Below are positions 1-6,283 of a DNA stretch of 12,717 bases, piece by piece. Every line of letters begins with the position of its first letter. Within the stretch, counting starts at the first letter, position 1. The notes beneath the pieces are model-generated. The model was not told the DNA's origin, ran no database searches, and saw only the letters and a program-made list of their open reading frames with translations. The translations under genes were made by a program, and so were the position numbers. The DNA is from an uncultured Candidatus Melainabacteria bacterium. Lineage in GTDB: Bacteria > Cyanobacteriota > Vampirovibrionia > Gastranaerophilales > Gastranaerophilaceae. Where the stretch lies: NCBI GenBank assembly GCA_934754735.1, contig CAKVJE010000052.1, positions 1-12,717 of the forward strand, read 5' to 3'.

Positions 1-7
1 CTTATTG

Positions 8-36
8 TGTACATTTCACGCTCACTGTGTTAGAAT
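8..36 (+). promoter_or_regulatory. Possible promoter of the lptC-lptA-TPR operon
   Basis: TGTACA (8-13), a 17-bp spacer and TAGAAT (31-36) with TG in the extended -10 position. Transcription would begin at about 42-44, which is the ATG itself. The genes may also be read from a promoter outside the window. Confidence 0.4.
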
Positions 37-42
37 TCTGTT

Positions 43-651
43 ATGGAATATCTTAAAAAACTATATGAGAGATTTAAGGGATTAGATAAAAAGAAACGTA
101 ATTACTTTATTGCGGTGTTTGCTGTAATTTTTGTAATGGCGTGGGCGTTTATTTCAGCCGGAGTTATAACCGCAAACTTTAATCGTTCTCAACTTAAAAA
201 CTCTGAAGATGAACAAAAAGTCGATGCATCCGGCATTATTATTACTGAAACAAAAGATGGTAACAAATACTTTGAAATTTACGGTGAAACAGGTCATTAC
301 AGCAACGACCACAGTATTGCTACTCTTAATAACGTAATTGGCAATTTCTATAAAGAAAATAAAGTAGCAATGAGTTTTCAATCTTCAAAAGGAACGTATG
401 ATGAGAACACAGGTGTTATAACCCTTTATGATAACACTTATATCGTTCTTGAAGATGGAACGTCACTTAATACCGACAAATTAACTTGGTACGGCAACGG
501 AAAAGAAACTGTTGCTGATGGTCATGTTGTTATTAAGAAAAATCGTGATATGATTGCAACTGCTCAAAAAGGTATAATAGACGCTAATTACGAAAAATTT
601 AAAATAATCGGCAAAACAAATACAAAGATTTTTAGCGATAAGGAGAAATAA
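43..651 (+). CDS. lptC: LptC-like LPS export bitopic inner-membrane protein
   Basis: Probable LptC, the single-pass inner-membrane protein that passes lipopolysaccharide from the LptB2FG transporter to LptA in the periplasm. The 202-residue product has a basic cytoplasmic N-terminus, one strong transmembrane helix at about residues 21-45, and then a beta-rich periplasmic domain. That domain has alternating strand patterns such as the KYFEIYGETGHY region (75-86), typical of the OstA/LptC fold. Length is close to the usual 180-200 residues. The call rests on this architecture and on the OstA-like gene directly downstream; the sequence family is poorly conserved. The ATG at 43 has no Shine-Dalgarno sequence, an in-frame TAG lies at 31-33, and the next Met is inside the membrane helix, so this is the only sensible start. 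It may be leaderless. The stop overlaps the next ATG by one base (TAATG). Confidence 0.78.
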   Translation: MEYLKKLYERFKGLDKKKRNYFIAVFAVIFVMAWAFISAGVITANFNRSQLKNSEDEQKVDASGIIITETKDGNKYFEIYGETGHYSNDHSIATLNNVIGNFYKENKVAMSFQSSKGTYDENTGVITLYDNTYIVLEDGTSLNTDKLTWYGNGKETVADGHVVIKKNRDMIATAQKGIIDANYEKFKIIGKTNTKIFSDKEK

Positions 652-1607
652 TGAAAAGGATTTTAATAGTCGCATTACTTATATTATCAAGTTTGGCGGT
701 TTTTTCTTCTGACTTGATTATTGAATCAAAAACTCAACAATTTTCAGATTCAGAACATAAAATTAAACTGGATGGCGGAGTTAAAGTTAAGTTGGATAAC
801 CTGACCGTACAAAGTGATAGAGCAGATGTTTCAGTCAGACGTAATAACAAACTTGATACCGCAACTTTTTATAACAAACCTTACGCTTATGAAGTAAATG
901 AAAATAAGAAGAGAGAAGTTAAAGCAAACATTTTGCAAGTTTCTTTGATTAATAAAATTGTTAGAGCTGAAGGCGAAGCGCAATCAGTAATTACGGAAGG
1001 TAATACGCCGATTGTTGTTATTAACGCTGATGTTCAAGAATACGATACAAAAAGCAGTGTAATGGTTTGCACCGGCGGGGTAACTATTAAATACAAAGAC
1101 ATTGACACTTTTTCAGACAAAGCAGTTATTATTGCAGACCAAAAGGGTGGTTTGAGAAAAATCGATTTGATTGGTAACGCTAGAGTTAAACAAGAACAAA
1201 ATGAATCAGAAGGTCACCATTTTGTTTACAATCCTATTACGGAAGAAATGAGTGTTTCCGGTAATACTAAAACAATTGCGATTTCTGACGATGGCAAAAA
1301 ATTAACAATTCACTCTGATTATCAACAATATAGCAAACACCAAAATACTTACGTTGGAAGCGGTCACGTAAAAGTTTGGTATGATGATTATTATGCTCAA
1401 GGGCCAAAAGTTTCAGTTTTTCCTGATGCAAAAACAAATAAACCGAACGAAGTTTATTTTGTAGGACGTTCAAAAATTGTTCAACAAGACAAAGATATTA
1501 TTGCAGACAAAATTAAAATGACAATGGATCCAAAAGACTTTGTGGCAGAAGGTAATGTTAGAACAATTATTCATAATATTGATACGAAAGACGAAGAGGA
1601 CTTATAA
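651..1607 (+). CDS. lptA: LptA/OstA-like periplasmic LPS-transport protein
   Basis: Likely LptA/OstA-family protein forming the periplasmic bridge that carries lipopolysaccharide to the outer membrane. The 318 residues begin with a signal peptide (K2, R3, hydrophobic 4-18, probable cleavage near 19-21). The mature part is beta-strand-rich with a recurring pattern 'G-x-V-x-V ... SD-x-A-x-V' at about 41-61, 141-161, 237-257 and 299-305, consistent with successive OstA jelly-roll turns. It is much longer than the roughly 185-residue enterobacterial LptA, so it may hold two OstA units or be a lineage-specific long form. An AGGAG Shine-Dalgarno at 641-645 lies inside the end of the upstream gene, and the start codon overlaps its stop, implying translational coupling. 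The following gene begins immediately after the stop. Assignment as LptA rather than another OstA-domain protein is inference from context. Confidence 0.72.
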   Translation: MKRILIVALLILSSLAVFSSDLIIESKTQQFSDSEHKIKLDGGVKVKLDNLTVQSDRADVSVRRNNKLDTATFYNKPYAYEVNENKKREVKANILQVSLINKIVRAEGEAQSVITEGNTPIVVINADVQEYDTKSSVMVCTGGVTIKYKDIDTFSDKAVIIADQKGGLRKIDLIGNARVKQEQNESEGHHFVYNPITEEMSVSGNTKTIAISDDGKKLTIHSDYQQYSKHQNTYVGSGHVKVWYDDYYAQGPKVSVFPDAKTNKPNEVYFVGRSKIVQQDKDIIADKIKMTMDPKDFVAEGNVRTIIHNIDTKDEEDL

Positions 1608-2375
1608 ATGTCAGAAAAAATTGATAAGGCAATGAGCCTGTTTAAAGAACGTAAATACAAAGAAGCAATTGATGCTTTTCATTCAGTATTGGAAACAGAA
1701 CCTGATAATGCTGATATTTATAACAACTTGGGCGTTGCGTATTCTTGTTTGGCAAATTTTGAACAAGCGGAAAATTATTATGTTAAAGCGCTTGAACTTG
1801 ACCCTGAACTTGCGCAAGCTTATATTAACCTTTCGGATTTGTATTATAAAGCCGGTGATTTGGCGTCCGCGCTTGGAACTTTGCAACGCGGAAGTTATGA
1901 ATTACAAAATAATTTAGCGATTGCACATTTGCTTGCAAGAGTTTATATAGAAGACCAAAGATGGGATGATGCTATTGATGAATTGGAGCGAGTTTTGGAT
2001 GGTGAACCTGAAAACTACGATGCATATTATGATTTAGGTCACGTTTATTTTGAACTCGGAGATTACGAAAGTGCTATTTCAAATTTCGAAACTGTAATAA
2101 CTTATCAAGAAAACAATGAACTTCTTTATTATACTCTTGCGCAAGCTTATGAGGCGAATAACGAAATTGATAAAGCAATTTCAAATTATTTGAAGGCAAT
2201 TGCAGTAAATGATAAATTTACACTTGCTTACAAAAAAGTTGGCGTCTTGTTCTTGGCTAGAAACGATTACGAAGACGCAATCGAATACTTTGAAGATTAT
2301 TTAAATTTTGATATTCCACAGGAAGAAAAAGATAGTGTTAGCAAATTAATAGAAAGAATTAAGGCTAAAATTTAG
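1608..2375 (+). CDS. TPR-repeat protein at the end of the lpt operon
   Basis: A 255-residue protein made almost wholly of tetratricopeptide repeats, about seven 34-residue units starting near residues 3, 35, 69, 103, 137, 171 and 205. Typical TPR positions are visible, for example NNLGVAY (39-45), A-L-x-L-x-P (61-66), YDLGHVYFELGDYESAI (141-157) and KAIAVN (196-201). TPR arrays mediate protein-protein contacts; the partner is unknown. No signal peptide or membrane segment is present, so it is predicted cytoplasmic. The ATG follows directly on the lptA-like stop with a GAGGA ribosome-binding site about eight bases upstream, so it is co-transcribed with the lpt pair. Many bacteria have the ATPase gene lptB at this place; this is not LptB, as it has no Walker motifs. 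An intrinsic terminator follows. Confidence 0.88.
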   Translation: MSEKIDKAMSLFKERKYKEAIDAFHSVLETEPDNADIYNNLGVAYSCLANFEQAENYYVKALELDPELAQAYINLSDLYYKAGDLASALGTLQRGSYELQNNLAIAHLLARVYIEDQRWDDAIDELERVLDGEPENYDAYYDLGHVYFELGDYESAISNFETVITYQENNELLYYTLAQAYEANNEIDKAISNYLKAIAVNDKFTLAYKKVGVLFLARNDYEDAIEYFEDYLNFDIPQEEKDSVSKLIERIKAKI

Positions 2376-2430
2376 CTTGCAAAGTGTAACCAAATAAAAA
2401 TGTTACAATTCTTTACAATATTTTTAATAT

Positions 2431-2460
2431 AAAAAAAGTAGTTTTTATACTACTTTTTTT
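2431..2460 (+). terminator. Intrinsic terminator after the lpt-TPR operon
   Basis: A perfect 12-bp inverted repeat (arms 2431-2442 and 2449-2460) encloses a 6-nt loop. The left arm starts with seven A and the right arm ends with seven T, so the hairpin core GTAGT/ACTAC is followed by a T-run. It can work in both directions, but only the plus strand has a gene ending close by (stop at 2375). Confidence 0.88.
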
Positions 2461-2615
2461 AATGCCTATTTATTACGACATTCAATATCTGTCGAATTTT
2501 AAATAACATTCTTTACTTAAAAAAAATACTCAAAATTTCATCTTTACATTTCCTTAACAAAAGCAAAAAACATGGCAATTTTTATTTTGCCCCGCTTTTA
2601 AATATATATGTAAGT

Positions 2616-2624
2616 TGATATAAT
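2616..2624 (+). promoter_or_regulatory. Extended -10 promoter of the paralogue operon
   Basis: TGATATAAT is a perfect TATAAT (2619-2624) with an upstream TG in the extended -10 position. No good -35 is present; TTTTAA at 2596-2601 has the right 17-bp spacing. Transcription would start near 2631, giving a leader of about 30 nt before the ATG. Confidence 0.6.
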
Positions 2625-2658
2625 TAGCTTATATCGTATGGATGAATCCCAGAAGTAG

Positions 2659-4326
2659 ATGTGTATGATAAACAAAATTGGTGTAGATACTACTAGCAGA
2701 TTTAATAGCAATAATGTTCATAACAAAGAACAGAGCAAACAAAATCCAAACTTTAAAGGTGTTGGAGCGATTGCTTTGGCAGGAATTCAAGCATGTGAAA
2801 GAATGCCTATGGTGAACGTTACGGTTATTGACATGTTATCTGCTATTTTACCTAGAACCATTGTTGAATCAATGACAAACTGGTTTGCAGGTTTTGAAGC
2901 TTTTAGACGTGAATCTTCAGGTCTTGTTGTAAACTGTTTAATTCCAAGTCTTATAACACTTGGAATTGCTAAATGTATGAATCCTGCAATGATGCCAAAA
3001 GGTGTAAACATGTCAAGATGTTGGGCTGATAGTTCATTGATAGATAAAGCTTCTGAATATTATAAGAGTGCAGGCTCTGACGACAAAGTTAAAGAATCAT
3101 TAAAGAATATTTTAGGAAATATTCAAGGCTATGAAGGCAAAAACTTTGTTAAATTTAATGAAGCCTTAACACCGGAAGAAATTGAAAAATATTCTAAAAA
3201 ACTTGCTGAATTATCACGTTCTGGCGATGCTGATAAAACTATAAGAAAAGAAATTAAAAAACTTACAAATGAAATAGTCGAAAAAATTCATGTTGCAGAA
3301 AATATTAAAATTGTAGATGGCAACAAAACCGTTAATGCTGCCTCTGTAAATTCTATGCTAGAAGATTCAGTTAAATACTTCAAAGAATTCCAAAAATCAG
3401 GTATTGGCATTGAAGAATTTGCGAAAAAAAGCAAAAAACTTGTTAAGTCAAAAAGCTTAGCAGGCTTAGCAGTAATTCTTCCACTAGCTGCTTCTATGCA
3501 GTATATTAACCGCTGGATTACAGGCAAAATTTCCGGTGTTAAGGGTGCTCCAATCTATGATGATTTTGGAAAAGGAAAAGATAATATTGAAGAAACTTCT
3601 AAGGCAAAAGAAGGTTTGTTAAAACAAAAACTAATCTCAATTTCTTCAATGATCGGAGTTTCACTTCTTTCTATGATGAAACGTCCAAGTATGAATATGC
3701 TTGAATTTAAAGGTATGTTCCCAACAATGGATCAAGCACGTGTAATTTCAACAACAACATTCGCGTCTCGTATGGCAGCTGCTGATGATAAAAACGAACT
3801 GGCAGAATCTACTGTAAGAGATATTGCAACATTCTCAGGCTTATATTTCTTGGGAGATTACGCTGCTAAAGCTGCTGCAACTGGAATCCAAAAGAATACA
3901 GGTATTACATTATTAAACGATACAAAACCTCTTAAAGGGGATGAAAATGTATTTAAAAAAGCTTGGCATTGGGTTAAAGATGTAAATATTAAATCTTCTG
4001 AAGAAGTTGTAAGTAAAACTCAACAAAGTCTAAATGGAGCTAAACCAACTGAAGCACAAGCCAAAATTATAGAAAAAGAATTGAAACATGCTAAAAACTT
4101 GCGTTCTGCTTGCCAAGTAACTAACCTTGGTGTATCATTAGCATTATTAGGGATTATCGTTCCACTTTATACCAGACATAAAACGAAGAAAAAACATGAA
4201 CAAGCTTTAAAACTTGCTCAAGAAAAAGCCCAAGACATTGAAACAAAAAAAGATGAACAATCAGTTACGCCTATGAATATTAAATATTCAAAATTAACAA
4301 CAGGCTTTAGAGCTGATAATAAATAG
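2659..4326 (+). CDS. Uncharacterised multi-pass membrane protein, paralogue A
   Basis: Function not recognised. The 555-residue protein has a polar N-terminal tail ending in NPNFKG (29-34). Hydrophobic segments lie at about 86-105, 266-283, 322-340 and 487-504, with a weaker one at 391-405. The soluble stretch at 125-260 is rich in Lys and Glu, with coiled-coil-like helices, and the C-terminal tail (505-555) is highly charged. It is clearly homologous to the next gene. Shared landmarks in the same order are FKG, PRT (65-67), RRE (83-85), an I-N position in the second hydrophobic segment, F-x-G...PT-x-x-Q (350-359), (D)DKNEL (376-381), a T-x-x-D (385-388), LGD (398-400) and the last membrane helix. 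ATG 2659 is used here, but the second ATG at 2665 (Met3) has the better spacing from the weak AGAAG at 2651-2655. The next gene starts 10 nt after the stop, so the two form an operon. Confidence 0.85.
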   Translation: MCMINKIGVDTTSRFNSNNVHNKEQSKQNPNFKGVGAIALAGIQACERMPMVNVTVIDMLSAILPRTIVESMTNWFAGFEAFRRESSGLVVNCLIPSLITLGIAKCMNPAMMPKGVNMSRCWADSSLIDKASEYYKSAGSDDKVKESLKNILGNIQGYEGKNFVKFNEALTPEEIEKYSKKLAELSRSGDADKTIRKEIKKLTNEIVEKIHVAENIKIVDGNKTVNAASVNSMLEDSVKYFKEFQKSGIGIEEFAKKSKKLVKSKSLAGLAVILPLAASMQYINRWITGKISGVKGAPIYDDFGKGKDNIEETSKAKEGLLKQKLISISSMIGVSLLSMMKRPSMNMLEFKGMFPTMDQARVISTTTFASRMAAADDKNELAESTVRDIATFSGLYFLGDYAAKAAATGIQKNTGITLLNDTKPLKGDENVFKKAWHWVKDVNIKSSEEVVSKTQQSLNGAKPTEAQAKIIEKELKHAKNLRSACQVTNLGVSLALLGIIVPLYTRHKTKKKHEQALKLAQEKAQDIETKKDEQSVTPMNIKYSKLTTGFRADNK

Positions 4327-4336
4327 CAAGGTAATA

Positions 4337-5962
4337 ATGAAAGTACAATTTAATCAACAACAAAAAAACTATCACCCACAATTTAAAGGACCGGTAGATA
4401 CCGGTTTAAGATTTTTGGCTACAAATCAAGCAGTTGGCGCAAATGGTATTGACTTCTGCTCAATGGTAGCCCCAAGAACAACAATTGATTTCGTTCAACG
4501 TGGCCCTGCAGCTGGTTTAGAAACCGGTAGACGTGAAATTATGGGAACAATTAACGATTCCTGCATTGGTTTATTTGGCGCAGGAGCAGGTTGGTTAATT
4601 GCAAAAAGCATTAATAAAAAATTCGGACTTAATGTAAATGAAATGTTTACGGCACCTGAAACTCTAAATATCCTTGCAGAAAACAAAGCACAACAAATAA
4701 AAGACAACAAATCACAATTAGATTATATTAAATCAACTCTAGAAAATGTAAAAGCTTTTAATCCGGATGCAAAAAATGCCGATAAAGACGGCTACACTAG
4801 AATTTCAAAAGAAAAAATTGATGAAGTTGCTAAGATTTTAGATGAGTCATTAAATAAAAATGTAAAATTTAATGATTGGACAAAAGACAAAACAGCATCT
4901 TCCAGAGAAGTTTTAATCAATAAAATTACTGAAAGTACAGGTGCGCAATCTGAATATATTCTTGAATCAACAAATAAAAAAACAGTTAGTAAAACTAACT
5001 TGAAATCTTTGTTAAATGATATGTATATTGTATCAGATTCATTCAACAAAAAAAATGTTAAAGAAGCCTTTATAGAACAAATTAAAGCCGGTAAAACAGT
5101 TCAAGAAAATAATTTCATTAAAGGTCTTTCTAAATTTATGAAAACTCGTTCTGCGTTGGGATTTGGAATCGCAACCGCGATTGGCTTATCAGTTCAGCCT
5201 ATTAATATGTATTTAACTAAATTAAAAACTGGTTCTGATGGTTTTGTTGGCGTAGAAGGTCGTTCTAAAGATAAAAGCGCAGGATTTAAAGCTTTAAAAG
5301 CTGTTAGTGCAGCAGCATTCTTTTCAATGATTTTAGCAACATTAAAAATGTCTCCTATGAAATTCATTAAATCACCTGGAAAATTCATGGATAAAATGTC
5401 ATTCAACGGCAAAATGCCTACTATTAACCAATTAAAAGGTTTATATGGTTTAACAATTATTTCAAGAATTTTCTCTACTCGTGATAAAGACGAACTTCGC
5501 GAAAGCTTAACTAAAGACTTCTTAGGTTATTTAAGTTGGCTTGTACTTGGCGATATTGTAAACAAACTTGTTGCTGATTCAATGGACAAGAGCACAATGA
5601 ATTATAGAGCAGATTCTAAAGATGCAGGCAAATTCAAGCGTACATTTAATGGCAGCCTAAAAACAAGAGATGAAGTTTTAGTTGAAGCACTTGCAAAAGA
5701 AGGTATTTCAACAACTAAAACTGAAAACGGTAAATTGTTAAATAAAAAATTCAATGAAATGTTAAAAGATTTGGAAAACAAACCGGAAGTGAAAAAACTT
5801 GTTAGAAAACGTTTAAGAACATTAAATGTCGCACAAGTTGCAGGTTATATGGTTTCAGGTCTTGTTTTAGGTCTTGGTATTCCAAACTTGAATATTTATG
5901 TAACAAATATGCTTGATAAAAAGAGAAAAGCAGAAGCCGCAAAAAAACAACAAGTAGCTTAA
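4337..5962 (+). CDS. Uncharacterised multi-pass membrane protein, paralogue B
   Basis: Function not recognised. The 541-residue product is a diverged duplicate of the gene before it, with the same layout. It has a short polar tail with HPQFKG (13-18), PRT (46-48), RRE (65-67) and a Gly/Ala-rich membrane segment at 76-90. A Lys-rich helical stretch (about 105-265) is followed by hydrophobic segments near 272-287 and 319-336, F-N-G...PT-x-x-Q (356-365), RDKDEL (382-387), T-K-D (392-394), LGD (404-406) and a final helix at about 498-518 before a basic tail. There is no cleavable signal peptide, so insertion would be through internal helices. The ATG follows an AAGG-like ribosome-binding site (4329-4332) within the 10-nt gap, consistent with co-transcription. 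The conserved segments cluster around the membrane regions while the soluble middle diverges, suggesting a conserved membrane core with variable partner or ligand contacts (inference). Confidence 0.87.
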   Translation: MKVQFNQQQKNYHPQFKGPVDTGLRFLATNQAVGANGIDFCSMVAPRTTIDFVQRGPAAGLETGRREIMGTINDSCIGLFGAGAGWLIAKSINKKFGLNVNEMFTAPETLNILAENKAQQIKDNKSQLDYIKSTLENVKAFNPDAKNADKDGYTRISKEKIDEVAKILDESLNKNVKFNDWTKDKTASSREVLINKITESTGAQSEYILESTNKKTVSKTNLKSLLNDMYIVSDSFNKKNVKEAFIEQIKAGKTVQENNFIKGLSKFMKTRSALGFGIATAIGLSVQPINMYLTKLKTGSDGFVGVEGRSKDKSAGFKALKAVSAAAFFSMILATLKMSPMKFIKSPGKFMDKMSFNGKMPTINQLKGLYGLTIISRIFSTRDKDELRESLTKDFLGYLSWLVLGDIVNKLVADSMDKSTMNYRADSKDAGKFKRTFNGSLKTRDEVLVEALAKEGISTTKTENGKLLNKKFNEMLKDLENKPEVKKLVRKRLRTLNVAQVAGYMVSGLVLGLGIPNLNIYVTNMLDKKRKAEAAKKQQVA

Positions 5963-5984
5963 GTTTTTTGATTGTACAAACTAA

Positions 5985-6092
5985 AAAGAAGATTGTTGGG
6001 TTGCCATAAAGACAAAAATAGAAGTTTATAAAAAGCTGGCTTCTTTGTTTGATAGACTAACACCATTTGAATTTGCTAAAAAATCTAACTAA
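5985..6092 (+). pseudogene. Start-less ORF fragment (possible gene remnant)
   Basis: The frame running from just after a TAA (5982-5984) to the TAA at 6090-6092 encodes 35 sense codons with no ATG, GTG or TTG. Its last 25 residues (reading IEVYKKLASLFDRL then TPFEFAKKSN) look like an amphipathic helix with a normal protein composition, unlike random AT-rich DNA. It may be the tail of a decayed small gene, or chance. No homology is recognised, including to the two paralogues upstream. Confidence 0.25.
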
Positions 6093-6232
6093 TTGCTTGA
6101 CATGTACAATTGTGACGAGTGACTATTTTATTAGGTTACGAAGTAATCCATAAAAACACTTGCGACGTAAATATTGTTTATATTATGCTTTTGGAAGAGA
6201 ATTTTTACTCAAAATTTCTCAGATTTTTCTAC

Positions 6233-6261
6233 TTTATTTCTCTTTTTTCGCGTGATAAAAT
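6233..6261 (+). promoter_or_regulatory. Promoter of the decarboxylase-gmk operon
   Basis: TTTATT (6233-6238), a 17-bp spacer and TAAAAT (6256-6261) preceded by TG in the extended -10 position (TGATAAAAT). Transcription would begin near 6268, giving a short leader that contains the GGAGAG ribosome-binding site at 6273-6278. Confidence 0.55.
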
Positions 6262-6283
6262 AAACGAAATACGGAGAGAAAAC

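Larger units (their letters stand above)
2376..2658. other. Intergenic region between the lpt operon and the paralogue pair
   Basis: Very AT-rich, with no credible gene. From left to right it holds a TGTAAC/GTTACA inverted repeat (2385-2390 and 2402-2407) that includes an extended -10-like TGTTACAAT (2401-2409). The intrinsic terminator at 2431-2460 follows, then about 130 bases with no recognisable signal. A short GGCAA/TTGCC inverted repeat occurs near 2574-2591, and the extended -10 promoter for the downstream gene is at 2616-2624. The only ATG-initiated reading frame noticed (2462-2506) has 14 codons and no ribosome-binding site. Confidence 0.6.
5963..6283. other. Gene-free region upstream of the decarboxylase
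   Basis: This 320-nt gap holds no complete gene. The first part (5985-6092) is an open frame that reads like protein but has no start codon. An 8-bp inverted repeat, ATTGTACA (5971-5978) and TGTACAAT (6103-6110), brackets it. A perfect -35-like TTGACA sits at 6097-6102, but nothing close to TATAAT follows at normal spacing (GACTAT at 6121-6126 is the nearest, spacer 18). A small hairpin is possible at 6134-6148 (GGTTAC/GTAATC, loop GAA). The last part carries the likelier decarboxylase promoter at 6233-6261. Confidence 0.5.

Noticed and set aside
2402..2418. 17-bp near-repeat of 8644-8660 (GTTAYAATTCTTTACAA, one mismatch) as a mobile or regulatory repeat
   Set aside because: In sequence this AT-rich such pairs are expected by chance, and the common part is explained by the extended -10 box.
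2462..2506. 14-codon peptide frame after the terminator
   Set aside because: Too short, no ribosome-binding site, no promoter in a suitable place.
6119..6283. N-terminal 55-residue extension of the decarboxylase from a GTG at 6119
   Set aside because: It has no family similarity, no ribosome-binding site at the GTG, and the ATG at 6284 has a GGAGAG site and begins exactly where the PDC family begins. A promoter-like sequence lies inside the stretch.
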